From assembly GCA_024401975.1 (NCBI GenBank), contig JAKSKB010000009.1, positions 1 through 37,897 of the forward strand: a DNA stretch of 37,897 nucleotides, written 5' to 3'. Positions 24,703-34,123 of the stretch are shown one piece after another (the stretch's first letter is position 1; each line of letters opens with the position of its first letter). The DNA is from Bacteroidales bacterium. GTDB lineage: Bacteria > Bacteroidota > Bacteroidia > Bacteroidales > UBA932. The notes below the pieces were generated by a model, which ran no database searches, was not told where the DNA came from, and saw nothing but the letters and a program-made list of their open reading frames with translations. The position numbers were made by a program, and so were the translations under genes.

Positions 24703-27438
24703 ATGGAGTACGATTTCAAAGCAATTGAAGCCAAGTGGCAGGCGCGTTGGGCTGCCAAAGGCACGTTCAAAGCCGTCGAAGACCCGACAAAGCCGAAGTA
24801 TTATGTTCTGGATATGTTCCCTTATCCGTCAGGAGCGGGACTTCACGTCGGTCATCCTCTCGGTTACATAGCGAGCGACATATATTCGCGATACAAGAGA
24901 CTGTGCGGATACAACGTTCTTCATCCGATGGGCTACGATGCCTTCGGACTGCCGGCTGAACAGTATGCCATTCAGACGGGACAGCATCCGGAAATAACCA
25001 CGACACGCAATATCGACCGCTACCGCGGACAACTCGACCGCATAGGATTTTCCTATGACTGGGACAGGGAGGTGAGGACCTGCGACCCTGAATTCTACAA
25101 ATGGACGCAATGGGCGTTCCTCAAGATGTTCGACAGCTGGTATGATCCTGAACAGGACAAGGCCAGACCTCTGCCGGAACTGACGGCGAGACTTGAAAAG
25201 GAGGGCTATGGGGACGTGACCGCAGCGCAGTGGAATTCTGCATCCGAAAAGGAGAAATCGGACATTCTGATGCGCTACCGTATGGCTTATCAGGGTGAGA
25301 CTTCCGTGAACTGGTGTCCCAAGCTCGGTACCGTTCTCGCCAATGACGAGGTGAAGGAAGGCCTTTCCGTCAGAGGGGGATTCCCGGTGGAGCAGAAAAA
25401 GATGAAACAGTGGCTACTCAGAGTATCCGCGTATGCCCCACGGCTCCTCGAAGGCCTCGACGGGCTTGATTGGAGTGATTCGCTCAAGGAAATGCAGAGG
25501 AACTGGATAGGGAAGTCGGAAGGTACCGAAATGGTGTTTGATACGATATGTGACGGCAAGGAACTGCCCGTCACCATATTCACGACCCGTGCCGACACTG
25601 TTTTCGGTGTCACCTTCATGGTACTCGCTCCCGAAAGCGACCTTGTCCCGCAACTGACATCCGAAAGCTGTCGGAGCGAGGTGGAGGACTATCTCAGACA
25701 GGTGGCAAAAAAGACGGAGCGCGAAAGGATTTCCGACACTCATACCGTTACCGGCGTGTTTTCCGGCTCTTACGGCATCAATCCCCTTACAGGAGAAAAA
25801 ATCCCCATATGGATATCCGAATATGTGCTTGCAGGATATGGTACGGGTGCCATTATGGCCGTTCCGGCCCACGACAGCAGGGACTATGCCTTTGCGCGCA
25901 AGTTCAATCTTCCCATCATTCCGCTCATCGAAGGCTGCGATGTGTCGAAGGAGAGTTTCGATGCGAAGGAAGGCGTGATGTGCAATTCCGGTTTCTTGAA
26001 CGGAATGCAGGTAAAAGAAGCGATAGAGGCGGCCAAGGATTACGTCGAGGCGCACGGACTCGGGAAACGCAAGACCAATTACCGTTTGCGCGATGCCATC
26101 TTCTCGCGTCAGAGGTATTGGGGGGAACCGTTCCCCATATATTATAAGAATGGGATCCCTACACCGCTGCCCGAAGACGCCCTTCCACTGGTGCTTCCGC
26201 AGACTGATGAATTCAAACCTGCGGAGACAGGGGAACCTCCTCTTGCCCGCATCAAGGACTGGACATACGAAGGATTGCCTTTGGAGACCAGTACGATGCC
26301 TGGATTTGCAGGGTCGAGCGCGTACTATCTCAGATACATGAGCCCGCGCGACGGCGAGGCGCTTGTCAGCAGCGAGGCGAACGCTTACTGGCAGGACGTG
26401 GACCTTTACCTCGGGGGCGCGGAACATGCGACAGGACACCTTATCTATTCCCGTTTCTGGAACAAGTTCCTCTACGATTTGGGCTATGTCTGCAAGGAGG
26501 AGCCTTTCAGAAAACTGGTCAATCAGGGAATGATACAGGGACGTTCCAGCTTTGTTTACCGCATCGTCGGCACCAACACTTTCGTGTCTGCCGGTCTCAA
26601 GGACTCGTACAAAACTACGGAAATTCACGTGGACATCAATCTGGTCCGATCCGACAGGCTCGATATGGCGGCCTTCCGGAAATGGAGGCCTGAGTTCGCT
26701 GATGCCCGGTTCATACTCGAAGAAGGAGAATACATCTGTGGCTATGCCGTGGAAAAGATGAGCAAGAGTATGTACAACGTGGTCAATCCCGATGATATCT
26801 GCGCCAATTACGGCGCCGACACCCTGCGTCTGTACGAAATGTTCCTCGGACCTCTTGAGCAGAGCAAGCCGTGGGATACCAAGGGCATAGACGGGGTGAA
26901 CCGCTTCCTCAAAAAATTCTGGCGACTTTTCTATGACCGCTCGGAGCTGCTGGTTACGGACGGGAAAGCTACGGCCGAGGAATTGAAGGTGCTGCACAGG
27001 CTCATAGCCAAGGAGAAGGAGGATATGGAGTCATTCTCGTTCAACACCACCATAAGTGCGTTTATGATTGCCGTGAACGATTTGACGGCGATGAAATGCT
27101 CCAAACGCGAGATACTCGAGCCCTTGCTCGTACTCCTGAGCCCCTATGCTCCGCATATAGCCGAGGAACTGTGGGAGAAGATGGGGCACGGCCAGAGTGT
27201 CACGTTCGCGCGTTTCCCCGAATACGTTGAGGCTTATACGGTGGAAAACAATTGCACTTATGCCGTATCCTTCAACGGCAAGACCCGCTTTACGACGGAA
27301 CTGCCCGCCGATATGGGACGTGAGGAAGTGGAGAAGAAAGTGCGTGCAATGGAGCAGACGTCGAAATATGTCGAAGGAAAGGAAATAGTCAAGGTGATTG
27401 TGGTGCCCGGCAAAATAGTCAATATCGTTGTCAAATGA
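24703..27438 (+). CDS. leuS: Leucyl-tRNA synthetase
   Basis: A 911-residue class I aminoacyl-tRNA synthetase charging tRNA-Leu. The HIGH-type motif is in [22 protein letters not shown] (about residue 40-60) and KMSKS in [17 protein letters not shown] (about residue 685). The CP1 editing domain is between ([41 protein letters not shown]). A Bacteroidota-type insertion [32 protein letters not shown] precedes the KMSKS loop. Length and N-terminus are normal for the phylum. It is flanked by the M28-like gene (9 bases) and overlaps the first yitT gene by 4 bases (ATGA). Confidence 0.97.
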   Translation: MEYDFKAIEAKWQARWAAKGTFKAVEDPTKPKYYVLDMFPYPSGAGLHVGHPLGYIASDIYSRYKRLCGYNVLHPMGYDAFGLPAEQYAIQTGQHPEITTTRNIDRYRGQLDRIGFSYDWDREVRTCDPEFYKWTQWAFLKMFDSWYDPEQDKARPLPELTARLEKEGYGDVTAAQWNSASEKEKSDILMRYRMAYQGETSVNWCPKLGTVLANDEVKEGLSVRGGFPVEQKKMKQWLLRVSAYAPRLLEGLDGLDWSDSLKEMQRNWIGKSEGTEMVFDTICDGKELPVTIFTTRADTVFGVTFMVLAPESDLVPQLTSESCRSEVEDYLRQVAKKTERERISDTHTVTGVFSGSYGINPLTGEKIPIWISEYVLAGYGTGAIMAVPAHDSRDYAFARKFNLPIIPLIEGCDVSKESFDAKEGVMCNSGFLNGMQVKEAIEAAKDYVEAHGLGKRKTNYRLRDAIFSRQRYWGEPFPIYYKNGIPTPLPEDALPLVLPQTDEFKPAETGEPPLARIKDWTYEGLPLETSTMPGFAGSSAYYLRYMSPRDGEALVSSEANAYWQDVDLYLGGAEHATGHLIYSRFWNKFLYDLGYVCKEEPFRKLVNQGMIQGRSSFVYRIVGTNTFVSAGLKDSYKTTEIHVDINLVRSDRLDMAAFRKWRPEFADARFILEEGEYICGYAVEKMSKSMYNVVNPDDICANYGADTLRLYEMFLGPLEQSKPWDTKGIDGVNRFLKKFWRLFYDRSELLVTDGKATAEELKVLHRLIAKEKEDMESFSFNTTISAFMIAVNDLTAMKCSKREILEPLLVLLSPYAPHIAEELWEKMGHGQSVTFARFPEYVEAYTVENNCTYAVSFNGKTRFTTELPADMGREEVEKKVRAMEQTSKYVEGKEIVKVIVVPGKIVNIVVK

Positions 27439-28358
27439 AAATTCTGAAAGAATATCTGGTGATGACCTTGGGCGTGTTGATTTTCAGCGCCGCCTGGGGA
27501 TGCTTCATGATTCCGAACGGAATGTCCAGCGGCGGTCTGACCGGCCTCTGCACCGTGCTCCAGTACGCTACACGGGGTCTGGTAAAGGTCGGTGTCAGTT
27601 ATGGTGTGCTCAACGTGATTCTGCTCGCGATTGCATTTCTTGTCATGGGGGCGCGTTTCGGCATCAAGACCATATACTGCATAGCTCTGTCCTCAGTGGC
27701 GCTTGGGGCTTTTCCTTATTTTGAAGCGCTGCATTCCGTGCCCGGAAATTTCCTGTACGTGCCCGAACGTTTCCTGATACCGGTTCTGTCCGGAGTGATG
27801 GAGGGAGTGGGGCTCGGTCTGCTGTTCCGTCAGGGGGGAAGCAGCGGAGGCAGTGACATTCTGGCAATGATAATAAACAAGTACTGGCCGGTGTCCCCGG
27901 GACGTTTCTTTCTTGTCACCGACTCGATAATCGTGCTTTCTCTGATGCTCCTGCCTGAAAAGACTTTCTCTGACCTGGTATACGGATTCATTATGGTGGT
28001 GACATCGGCTACTATAGTGGACCTTACCTTGATGGGAGGCAAGTCAACCATACAGGTGATGGTCTTTTCTGAAAAATACGAAGACATAGCCGATTATATC
28101 ATCGAAAAGCTGAACAGGGGAGTGACGGCTCTCAATGCTGTGGGTTGGTTCACCAAAAATGACAAGAAGGTTCTCCTTATAATTATGCAGCAGAAACAAC
28201 TGTACGAAGTCACCAGTGTCATCAAGGAACTTGACTGCAACGCATTCATTTCAGTGACCCCGGCCAACAGCGTATATGGGGAAGGCTTCGAAGAAATCAA
28301 GTCGGGAATTAAAATCAAACGTAAAAATGGCAAAAGGAAATCTTCTGGTAAAGCTTAA
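27435..28358 (+). CDS. YitT family membrane protein (copy 1)
   Basis: A 307-residue protein with the DUF161/YitT membrane part (five or six hydrophobic helices, residues ~5-195) and a C-terminal DUF2179 domain (~205-290). Family marks: [50 protein letters not shown], and [48 protein letters not shown]. The molecular function of YitT proteins is not established; export or ion-transport roles have been proposed. It overlaps leuS by 4 bases at its start and the second yitT copy by 32 bases at its end, so the three are certainly co-transcribed. It has a lysine-rich tail, [15 protein letters not shown]. Confidence 0.92.
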   Translation: MKILKEYLVMTLGVLIFSAAWGCFMIPNGMSSGGLTGLCTVLQYATRGLVKVGVSYGVLNVILLAIAFLVMGARFGIKTIYCIALSSVALGAFPYFEALHSVPGNFLYVPERFLIPVLSGVMEGVGLGLLFRQGGSSGGSDILAMIINKYWPVSPGRFFLVTDSIIVLSLMLLPEKTFSDLVYGFIMVVTSATIVDLTLMGGKSTIQVMVFSEKYEDIADYIIEKLNRGVTALNAVGWFTKNDKKVLLIIMQQKQLYEVTSVIKELDCNAFISVTPANSVYGEGFEEIKSGIKIKRKNGKRKSSGKA

Positions 28359-29286
28359 GGAGTATCTCCTCATTACTATTGGAATAGCTATTTTTGTGCT
28401 GGGCTGGAGTCTTTTCCTTGTGCCCAACAACCTTATCGGAGGCGGTGTCACCGGAATAGCCTCCATCATCCAGTACGCTACGGGCGGAGTAATCAAGATA
28501 GGATACTCCTATTTCATCATAAATCTGATTCTCCTCGCGGCCGCATTGTTCGTGCTCGGCAAGAGTTTCGGCATCAAGACCGTGTATGCGATGGTTCTGG
28601 CATCGGCAGGACTTTCGCTCTGTCAGGACCTGGTGCCTCAGGACATAGTGCAGGCTCTGGCCATAGACAACGGAAAACTGATGAGTACGATTATGGCCGG
28701 AATACTGGTCGGTACCGGAATCGGAATGTCGATGTCGCAAGGGGGGAGCACGGGAGGAACGGACATAATAGCGCTCATAGTGAACAAGTACCGCAACGTG
28801 TCCCCGGGCAGGATGATACTCTGGATGGACGTCATCGTCATCCTCTCATCTCTCGTCGTGCCTTCATATACAAAAAGCGGGGAACTTGTCCCTATGACCG
28901 AAAAGGTTACCACGGTGGTTTACGGTCTCATACTGATAACGATATGCAGCACTGTCCTGGATCTGTATCTCTCCGGCTCCAAACAGTCCATACAGATTTT
29001 CGTCCTCTCCAAAAAGTACGCGGAAATAGCCGATGCCATCACCACTGAACTTCATCGCGGCGTCACCGTTCTTGACGGAGAGGGTTGGTACACCAAACAG
29101 GACGTAAAGATGATAATGGTGCTTACAAGGAAGACGGACCTCAACGATTATCTGCGCGTTATCAAGTCCATCGACCCGGATGCATTTCTTTCGGTGTCTT
29201 TGGTGACGGGTGTATATGGCCGAGGATTCGACCCCATAAAAGGGGCGATGAGACGCAAATCCGGCAAAGAAAAGGCAAATTCCTAA
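28327..29286 (+). CDS. YitT family membrane protein (copy 2)
   Basis: About 319 residues from ATG 28327 ([54 protein letters not shown]). It is paralogous to the preceding gene along its full length: NNLIGGGVTG, SQGGSTGGTDIIALIVNKYRNVSPGR, and the DUF2179 part KQSIQIFVLSKKYAEIADAITTELHRGVTVLDGEGWYTKQDVKMIMVL. Relative to copy 1 it carries an extra loop around PSYTKSGELVPMTEK. The start lies inside the 3' end of copy 1 (32-base overlap). An in-frame start at 28276 gives an extension with no family match. The two copies could form a heteromeric complex, but this is inference. Confidence 0.92.
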   Translation: MAKGNLLVKLKEYLLITIGIAIFVLGWSLFLVPNNLIGGGVTGIASIIQYATGGVIKIGYSYFIINLILLAAALFVLGKSFGIKTVYAMVLASAGLSLCQDLVPQDIVQALAIDNGKLMSTIMAGILVGTGIGMSMSQGGSTGGTDIIALIVNKYRNVSPGRMILWMDVIVILSSLVVPSYTKSGELVPMTEKVTTVVYGLILITICSTVLDLYLSGSKQSIQIFVLSKKYAEIADAITTELHRGVTVLDGEGWYTKQDVKMIMVLTRKTDLNDYLRVIKSIDPDAFLSVSLVTGVYGRGFDPIKGAMRRKSGKEKANS

Positions 29287-29311
29287 AAAAACAGATATTT
29301 CTTACTTTCGA

Positions 29312-29342
29312 CCGCTCCATTGTTGTGCTTGTGATGGAGCGG
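29312..29342 (+). terminator. Stem-loop terminator after the yitT pair
   Basis: A perfect 9-base inverted repeat, CCGCTCCAT (29312-29320) and ATGGAGCGG (29334-29342), with a 13-base loop lies 25 bases after the yitT stop. The following TTGTGCTATATTT is only partly T-rich, so termination strength is uncertain. Confidence 0.55.
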
Positions 29343-29348
29343 TTGTGC

Positions 29349-29356
29349 TATATTTA
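29349..29356 (+). promoter_or_regulatory. Possible -7 element for the AraC-family gene
   Basis: TATATTTA differs from TAnnTTTG only in the last base. It overlaps the ATG at 29356 but is 23 bases before the ATG at 29380, the spacing seen for several other promoters here, and so favours the second start. Confidence 0.4.
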
Positions 29357-29379
29357 TGTCCGCAAATAAAAATACGGTA

Positions 29380-30321
29380 ATGAACATCAACAGAGTTTCG
29401 ATGCTTGTTTCCGTGTCGGCTCTCATATTGCTGACAGCGGCTGGCATCTTGGTGGGGGGAACAGGCAACGGCGTGTTGTTCAACCTGACATTTTATGTGG
29501 ATTGCGCCGTGGCTATCATACTCGTTTCTCCTTCGCTGCGGGTGGAGATAGGGCTTCTGGCGGCCGCACTGGCTACGGTGTTGGTTTTCCCGCAGTTTCA
29601 GGATACACTGCTTTCGGTGGAAATCATGCTTTCCCTCTGCATAAGTCTGGGGCATAGCGCATATTTGAAATATTCGCGGGTGCGTTCCCTGTTCAGGAAT
29701 GACGCCCTCATTCCTCTTGTGGAACTGGCATCCAGAATGGTCACTGCTCTTTTAACAGGGATGACGGCGGCTGTTGCATGCGCTGCGTCTTCCGCAGGAG
29801 TGCTTCCGGTGTCCTTGTGCTCCACCCTGGCGGCAGTCGCGCTGTACGTGTTGTGTGCATTCTCTCTGATGGAGGACCTGGCCGTGTTCGTGCCCCGCTC
29901 CAAGATGGAGGATCTGCGCGCGATGACCTGCGGATGTCTGCGGCCTCACGAATTCTCCCCTGATGCGGCAGACAAGAAAATGAATTCGCTGTACAGGCGC
30001 TGTGTGGAGTTTATGGAGAAAGACAAGCCATACCTCAAGGAATCGTTCAGCTTGTGCGAACTGTCAAGGACAATGTATTCCAACAAGACCTATCTTTCAA
30101 AGACAATCAACGTGATGTCCGGAAGGAATTTCAAACAGTTCGTCAATTATTACAGAGTATGTTACTCGATGGAGGTGATGAAGGAAAATCCGAAGATGCT
30201 GATGGATGAAGTGGCTTCCGTCTCGGGTTTTCATACAGTTGTCTCCTTCAATATGGCATTCAAGCTTTTCACGCGTAAAACTCCTGCGGATTGGAGGCGG
30301 GAAATCACAAACAATTATTGA
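29380..30321 (+). CDS. Membrane-bound AraC-family transcriptional regulator
   Basis: About 313 residues from ATG 29380 (MNINRVSMLVSVSALILL); ATG 29356 would add eight residues but overlaps the likely promoter. Six hydrophobic helices occupy residues ~5-165. A C-terminal AraC/XylS domain of about 100 residues follows, with two helix-turn-helix units: LKESFSLCELSRTMYSNKTYLSKTINVMSGRNFKQFVNYYRVCYSMEVM and MLMDEVASVSGFHTVVSFNMAFKLFTRKTPADWRRE. This is the Bacteroidota type of membrane-tethered one-component regulator; it has no periplasmic sensor domain of size. The target is unknown. The 3' end overlaps the convergent pseudouridine synthase by 17 bases. Confidence 0.87.
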   Translation: MNINRVSMLVSVSALILLTAAGILVGGTGNGVLFNLTFYVDCAVAIILVSPSLRVEIGLLAAALATVLVFPQFQDTLLSVEIMLSLCISLGHSAYLKYSRVRSLFRNDALIPLVELASRMVTALLTGMTAAVACAASSAGVLPVSLCSTLAAVALYVLCAFSLMEDLAVFVPRSKMEDLRAMTCGCLRPHEFSPDAADKKMNSLYRRCVEFMEKDKPYLKESFSLCELSRTMYSNKTYLSKTINVMSGRNFKQFVNYYRVCYSMEVMKENPKMLMDEVASVSGFHTVVSFNMAFKLFTRKTPADWRREITNNY

Positions 30322-31024
30322 CACCTTTCCATCCTTCAGGGACAGGCGCTGTGACGGAAACGTTTTCCCTTTTTACGGGATGCGTGAACGAAATTTTCCG
30401 CGAGTGCAGGCATATGCCTCCGTCGCGGTTGGAGCGGGGCGCCCCATATTTCAGGTCTCCTTTTATCGTGCAGCCTGCGGCGGACAACTGGCAGCGTATC
30501 TGATGGTGACGACCGGTGAGCAGTTCCACTTCAAGCAGATGGTACCTGTCAGTATCTGCAATGTACCTGTATCTCAGTCTGGCCAGTTTGGCACCCGGCT
30601 CTGACGGGCCTCTTTTCGCGATGAAGGACTTGTTGAGTTTTTCGTTCCGGATGAGATAACCGGTCAGTTCCCCCTGTTCCGGTTCCGGTTTGCCGCAGCA
30701 CAATGCCCAATAGGTCTTGTGTATGTCCCCGTTTCTGAACATCGCGGACAGACGTTCCAGAGCCTTGGATGTCTTGGCAAACATTATTATGCCGCTGACC
30801 GGTCTGTCCAGTCTGTGGGGGATGCCCAGAAATACCTTCCCCGGCTTTGCGTTGCGAAGAGCCAGAAACGCCTTGAACGTGTCGGCGAGACATTCGTCAC
30901 CGGTCCGGTCACCCTGGACTATTTCTCCCACCCTCTTGTTGACAATCAGTATGTGGTTGTCTTCATAGAGAATCCTGTTTGACAAATCCTTGAATTCGGT
31001 CTCTGAAAGTTGTCTGTATTCCAT
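30305..31024 (-). CDS. RluA/RluD-family pseudouridine synthase
   Basis: About 239 residues from ATG 31024 (MEYRQLSETEFKDLSNRILYEDNHILIVNKRVGEIVQGD). A longer reading to 31210 crosses the promoter and lacks family similarity. The catalytic motif HRLDRPVSGIIMFAKTSKALERLSAMF contains the conserved HRLD with the active aspartate at about residue 77; HHQIRCQLSAAGCTIKGDLKYGAP near the C-terminus is typical. There is no S4 domain, so it is a short-form enzyme modifying rRNA or tRNA uridines; the position cannot be told (RluA, RluC, TruC types remain possible). Its -7 element is 8 bases upstream of the start. Confidence 0.92.
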   Translation of the reverse strand: MEYRQLSETEFKDLSNRILYEDNHILIVNKRVGEIVQGDRTGDECLADTFKAFLALRNAKPGKVFLGIPHRLDRPVSGIIMFAKTSKALERLSAMFRNGDIHKTYWALCCGKPEPEQGELTGYLIRNEKLNKSFIAKRGPSEPGAKLARLRYRYIADTDRYHLLEVELLTGRHHQIRCQLSAAGCTIKGDLKYGAPRSNRDGGICLHSRKISFTHPVKRENVSVTAPVPEGWKGVNNCL

Positions 31025-31032
31025 ATCAGGTA

Positions 31033-31040
31033 CAAATATA
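31033..31040 (-). promoter_or_regulatory. -7 element for the pseudouridine synthase gene
   Basis: The minus strand reads TATATTTG, exact consensus, 8 bases before the ATG, again implying a very short leader. A TTTG on the minus strand at 31067-31064 is 23 bases further up, slightly long for a -33 element. Confidence 0.5.
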
Positions 31041-31145
31041 CGAGTAAAAATGATAATTGTATGACAAAATGGCAGAATAAAGCAAGTGGCACGGCATTGG
31101 AAGAAAGGGAATTTCGAAAACAGAAAAATTTTAAACACAATAACT

Positions 31146-33026
31146 ATGGGAAAGATAATTGGAATTGACCTCGGAACCACCAATTCGTGCGTATCCGTAA
31201 TGGAAGGCAATCAGCCTACCGTCATCATCAACAGCGAAGGGGAAAGAACGACCCCGTCCGTCGTGGCCTTTACCGAAGGCGGAGAAAGAAAGATTGGGAA
31301 TCCGGCAAAACGTCAGGCTATCACCAATCCTGCCAATACTGTATTCTCCATCAAGAGGTTTATGGGAGAGACCTATGACAATGTCTCTGCTGAAGCTTCA
31401 CGCGCACCTTACAAGGTTGTGAAGGGAGAGAACAACACTCCCCGCGTGGACATCAACGGCCGTCTCTACTCTCCTCAGGAGATTTCTGCTATCATTCTTC
31501 AGAGGATGAAGAAGGTTGCAGAGGACTATCTGCGTCAGGACGTTACTGAAGCAGTCATCACAGTCCCCGCGTATTTCTCCGATTCGCAGAGGCAGGCCAC
31601 GAAGGAAGCCGGAAAAATCGCCGGTCTCGACGTCAAGCGCATCATCAACGAGCCTACGGCCGCTGCGCTTGCCTATGGTCTTGACAAGAAGAACAAGAAT
31701 ATGAAGGTCGCCGTCTATGATCTCGGTGGCGGCACCTTCGATATCTCCATCCTGGAACTCGGTGACGGAGTATTCGAAGTGAAGTCCACGAACGGAGACA
31801 CCCACCTCGGCGGTGACGATTTCGATCAGGCGGTAATCGACTGGCTCGCTTCCGAATTCGCTTCGGAGAACGGCGGAATGGATCTCAAGAAAGACCCTAT
31901 GGCTCTCCAGAGGCTCAAGGAAGCCGCCGAGAAGGCGAAAATCGAACTCTCCAACAACAACTCTACGGAGATCAATCTTCCGTATATCACCGCAGTGGAC
32001 GGTATTCCCAAGCATCTTGTGAAGAGTCTCAGCAGGGCCAAGTTCGAAGCTCTCTGCGACAGTCTCTTCCGCCGCAGCATCGAGCCTTGCCGCAAGGCGC
32101 TTGAGGATGCAAAACTCAGTGCATCACAGATTGACGAGGTGCTTCTCGTAGGCGGTTCGACGCGTATTCCGAAAGTGCAGGAACTCGTAAAAGAATTCTT
32201 CGGCAAGGAGCCCAACAGAAGCGTCAATCCTGACGAAGTGGTATCCATCGGTGCTGCCATCCAGGGCGGTGTGCTTGCAGGAGACGTGAAGGATGTGCTT
32301 CTTCTTGACGTGACTCCGCTTTCTCTCGGTATCGAGACGCTCGGAGGCGTGATGACCAAACTCATCGAAAGCAACACTACCATCCCGGTCCACAAGGAGC
32401 AGGTGTTCTCCACCGCTGCGGACAATCAGCCCTCCGTTGAAATCCGCGTGCTTCAGGGTGAGCGCCCTATGGCTAAGGATAACAAGCAGATAGGAGTGTT
32501 CCATCTGGACGGCATCACTCCCGCACCGCGCGGAATACCTCAGATTGAGGTTTCGTTCGACATTGACACCAACGGCATCCTCAGTGTTTCCGCAAAAGAC
32601 AAGGCAACCGGCAAGGAGCAGAAGATACGCATAGAGGCGTCTTCCGGCCTCTCGGATGAAGAAATCCAGCGTATGCGTGATGAGGCCAAGGCGAATGAAG
32701 CGGCGGATGCGGCCGAGAAAGAAAGGGTCGATAAAATCAACAACGGGGACGCTCTCGTGTTCCAGTGCGAGAAATTCCTCAAGGAAAACGGGGATAAGAT
32801 TCCCGCTGACAAGAAGAGCGCAATCGAAGCCCCTCTGGCTTCTCTCAAGGAAGCGGTCAAGAGTCAGAACGTGGCTGACATAGACAGGTATTCCGAGGAA
32901 GTGAGCAAGGTGATGGGTGAGCTCTATCAGAATATGTCAGGCGCGCAGGGCAATCCTCAAGGCCCTCAGGGAGGTTTCGATCCGAATCAGGGGGGACAGG
33001 GACCCGAAGCTCCGGACGAGCAGTAA
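31146..33026 (+). CDS. dnaK: Molecular chaperone DnaK (Hsp70)
   Basis: 626 residues from ATG 31146 ([21 protein letters not shown]), the canonical start; an in-frame ATG at 31086 would prepend 20 non-family residues. Nucleotide-binding domain motifs: [32 protein letters not shown] and [16 protein letters not shown]. The substrate-binding domain follows, with the linker [19 protein letters not shown], and then the helical lid. The tail is rich in Gly/Gln/Pro ([28 protein letters not shown]). It folds and protects proteins with DnaJ/GrpE, which are not encoded nearby. The 121-base upstream region has no CIRCE element or clear TAnnTTTG. A strong hairpin terminator follows at 33081. Confidence 0.98.
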   Translation: MGKIIGIDLGTTNSCVSVMEGNQPTVIINSEGERTTPSVVAFTEGGERKIGNPAKRQAITNPANTVFSIKRFMGETYDNVSAEASRAPYKVVKGENNTPRVDINGRLYSPQEISAIILQRMKKVAEDYLRQDVTEAVITVPAYFSDSQRQATKEAGKIAGLDVKRIINEPTAAALAYGLDKKNKNMKVAVYDLGGGTFDISILELGDGVFEVKSTNGDTHLGGDDFDQAVIDWLASEFASENGGMDLKKDPMALQRLKEAAEKAKIELSNNNSTEINLPYITAVDGIPKHLVKSLSRAKFEALCDSLFRRSIEPCRKALEDAKLSASQIDEVLLVGGSTRIPKVQELVKEFFGKEPNRSVNPDEVVSIGAAIQGGVLAGDVKDVLLLDVTPLSLGIETLGGVMTKLIESNTTIPVHKEQVFSTAADNQPSVEIRVLQGERPMAKDNKQIGVFHLDGITPAPRGIPQIEVSFDIDTNGILSVSAKDKATGKEQKIRIEASSGLSDEEIQRMRDEAKANEAADAAEKERVDKINNGDALVFQCEKFLKENGDKIPADKKSAIEAPLASLKEAVKSQNVADIDRYSEEVSKVMGELYQNMSGAQGNPQGPQGGFDPNQGGQGPEAPDEQ

Positions 33027-33080
33027 ATCCATTTTCCTCTTGACTTGACGCAAGGAAATTCGCAGAGCGGCGATACTGTG

Positions 33081-33126
33081 AGAGGGGTTGGCTGACGGCA
33101 CTTTGTCAGTCAACCCCTCTTGTCTT
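33081..33126 (+). terminator. Strong hairpin terminator after dnaK
   Basis: A 16-base inverted repeat, AGAGGGGTTGGCTGAC (33081-33096) and GTCAGTCAACCCCTCT (33105-33120), with one G-T wobble and an 8-base loop, is followed by TGTCTT. It begins 55 bases after the dnaK stop and forms the left edge of repeat copy A. Confidence 0.8.
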
Positions 33127-33201
33127 ACCCCCGCTGCTTCGCAGCCGCCCCGGCGGGGCATGCCGCCTGCACTTCGTTCCGGCGGGTGTCTCCGTGGCTC
33201 A
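33111..33201 (+). repeat. Structured dispersed repeat, copy A
   Basis: Ninety-one bases that align without gaps to 35603-35693, with about 17 mismatches (roughly four in five bases identical by eye). Both copies begin with the descending arm of a hairpin (CAAyCCCTCTTGTCTTACCCC), continue through GC-rich palindromic sequence (GCAGCCGCCC, ATGCC, GCACT.CGTTCCGG) and end with TCTCCGTGGCTCA. In each case the element lies just past the 3' end of a minus-strand gene (here the lipoprotein at 33249). No reading frame is shared. Confidence 0.8.
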
Positions 33202-33226
33202 ATGTTCATTTCGCTCACTCCGACAC

Positions 33227-33240
33227 GGCGCTAAGGCGCC
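33227..33240 (-). terminator. Small GC-rich hairpin after the RbsD/FucU-like gene
   Basis: GGCGC-TAAG-GCGCC lies 9 bases past the stop of the minus-strand gene at 33249. It could act as its terminator, although no T-run follows on the minus strand. Confidence 0.3.
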
Positions 33241-33248
33241 TTATTAGA

Positions 33249-33788
33249 TTAGTTACCCCTCATCTTCCGGTCGAGAGCGGAGGCCTTTTCGGCATTCCAG
33301 TAATCACAGTCGAGTTCAAAGAAGACAGTTGTGTAAGGGGTTGTCATCGGGGTTTTGATTATTACAACCTTGTAGAGTTTTCCAGCTTCATCAAGACGCT
33401 TGATCAGCTCCTCATGGTTTACTGACTGAGCTTCTGAGCCAAGTATCCTGTCGATTCCCGTCTTTGTGTCATCGATGCCAGGCATAAGCGCTTCATCAAT
33501 GAAGCTGAGTTCGCGGTCACGCCAGATGTGCGGATATATGTGCGGGGCGGCATCTATAGAGCCCTTGACTTTTGCGAGAACGTCAAGATAGTCCTCGTCA
33601 GCATAGATGGTGGTGATTCCGTCGCCAGACTGGAGCGGATATGCCATATCTGCTACAACTATCCAGTTGCGGTGCCCCAACAGGGGAAGCATCGATTCAA
33701 ATTCATCGCTCCAGGCAGTCTGTTTCGGAGTACACGACATCAGTGCAAGACCGGAGAGCATAAGCAATAGTATATTCTTGGTTTTCAT
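33249..33788 (-). CDS. RbsD/FucU-like lipoprotein
   Basis: A 179-residue protein with a lipoprotein signal (MKTKNILLLMLSGLALMSCTPK, lipobox LMSC). The motif LPLLGHRNWIVVADMAYPL resembles the RbsD/FucU signature (L..xGHGD.IVIADA.FP) with His and Asp retained. The end PYTTVFFELDCDYWNAE resembles the Y-A-N/F-F strand near the family's active site. RbsD/FucU enzymes are cytoplasmic sugar mutarotases, so an envelope-exported, lipid-anchored version is unusual; the role could be sugar anomer conversion outside the cytoplasm, but this is inference. It is monocistronic, with a good promoter 93 bases upstream and a long 5' leader. Confidence 0.65.
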   Translation of the reverse strand: MKTKNILLLMLSGLALMSCTPKQTAWSDEFESMLPLLGHRNWIVVADMAYPLQSGDGITTIYADEDYLDVLAKVKGSIDAAPHIYPHIWRDRELSFIDEALMPGIDDTKTGIDRILGSEAQSVNHEELIKRLDEAGKLYKVVIIKTPMTTPYTTVFFELDCDYWNAEKASALDRKMRGN

Positions 33789-33881
33789 AAGTATTGAGTT
33801 CTCGTTTCAAGTGAATTCCATTCTGAGGTGCACTGCACTCAAAGGTCAGGATTGAATATTAATTTTAATGTACATCATTGG

Positions 33882-33913
33882 CAAAATTACCTCTTCTTCC
33901 GCAGAGTACCAAA
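33882..33913 (-). promoter_or_regulatory. Promoter of the RbsD/FucU-like gene
   Basis: The minus strand has TTTG (33913-33910), a 20-base spacer and TAATTTTG (33889-33882), a full Bacteroidota promoter. The 5' untranslated region would be about 85-90 bases and contains a quasi-palindrome TGAGGTGCACTGCACTCA near 33824-33841. Confidence 0.6.
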
Positions 33914-33949
33914 CTTTTCGGCATTGTTGAACCTGTATAGGGAAAGAAA

Positions 33950-34123
33950 GTGACGGTCAATCTCACTGCTTCCGGATTCTCTGGCATAATGGCCAAGCTC
34001 GGGTGGGTTGATGTGGTTGAAGCGGTCTCATACGGCAAGGGCAGAGATATGACCGATGTCGGCTATTGGTGCCAGCATTGCACGAAGTTCGGGCTGACGG
34101 AAGACTATTTGCACTGTCCGTAA
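33950..34123 (+). pseudogene. Orphan gene remnant or tiny Cys-containing protein (58 codons)
   Basis: An open stretch starting at GTG 33950 and ending TAA 34121-34123, preceded by an in-frame TAG at 33938. The product, VTVNLTASGFSGIMAKLGWVDVVEAVSYGKGRDMTDVGYWCQHCTKFGLTEDYLHCP, is well composed and protein-like, with a CxxC and a C-terminal cysteine, but has no ATG start or clear promoter. It looks like the 3' end of a longer gene whose 5' part has been lost, or a very small protein. I do not recognise the family. The last 19 bases overlap the 3' end of the convergent MATE gene. The remaining gene-free DNA from 33789 to 33949 holds only the lipoprotein promoter and its leader. Confidence 0.45.

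Noticed and set aside
25414-26997. 527-codon open frame on the minus strand
   Set aside because: It lies wholly opposite leuS, whose identity is certain, and its translation resembles no known protein.
31083-31105. Sigma-54-like sequence TGGCACGGCATTGG upstream of dnaK
   Set aside because: The GG-N10-GC geometry required for the -24/-12 promoter is not met.
31025-31145. Search for a CIRCE (HrcA) operator before dnaK
   Set aside because: No TTAGCACTC-N9-GAGTGCTAA-like inverted repeat is present.
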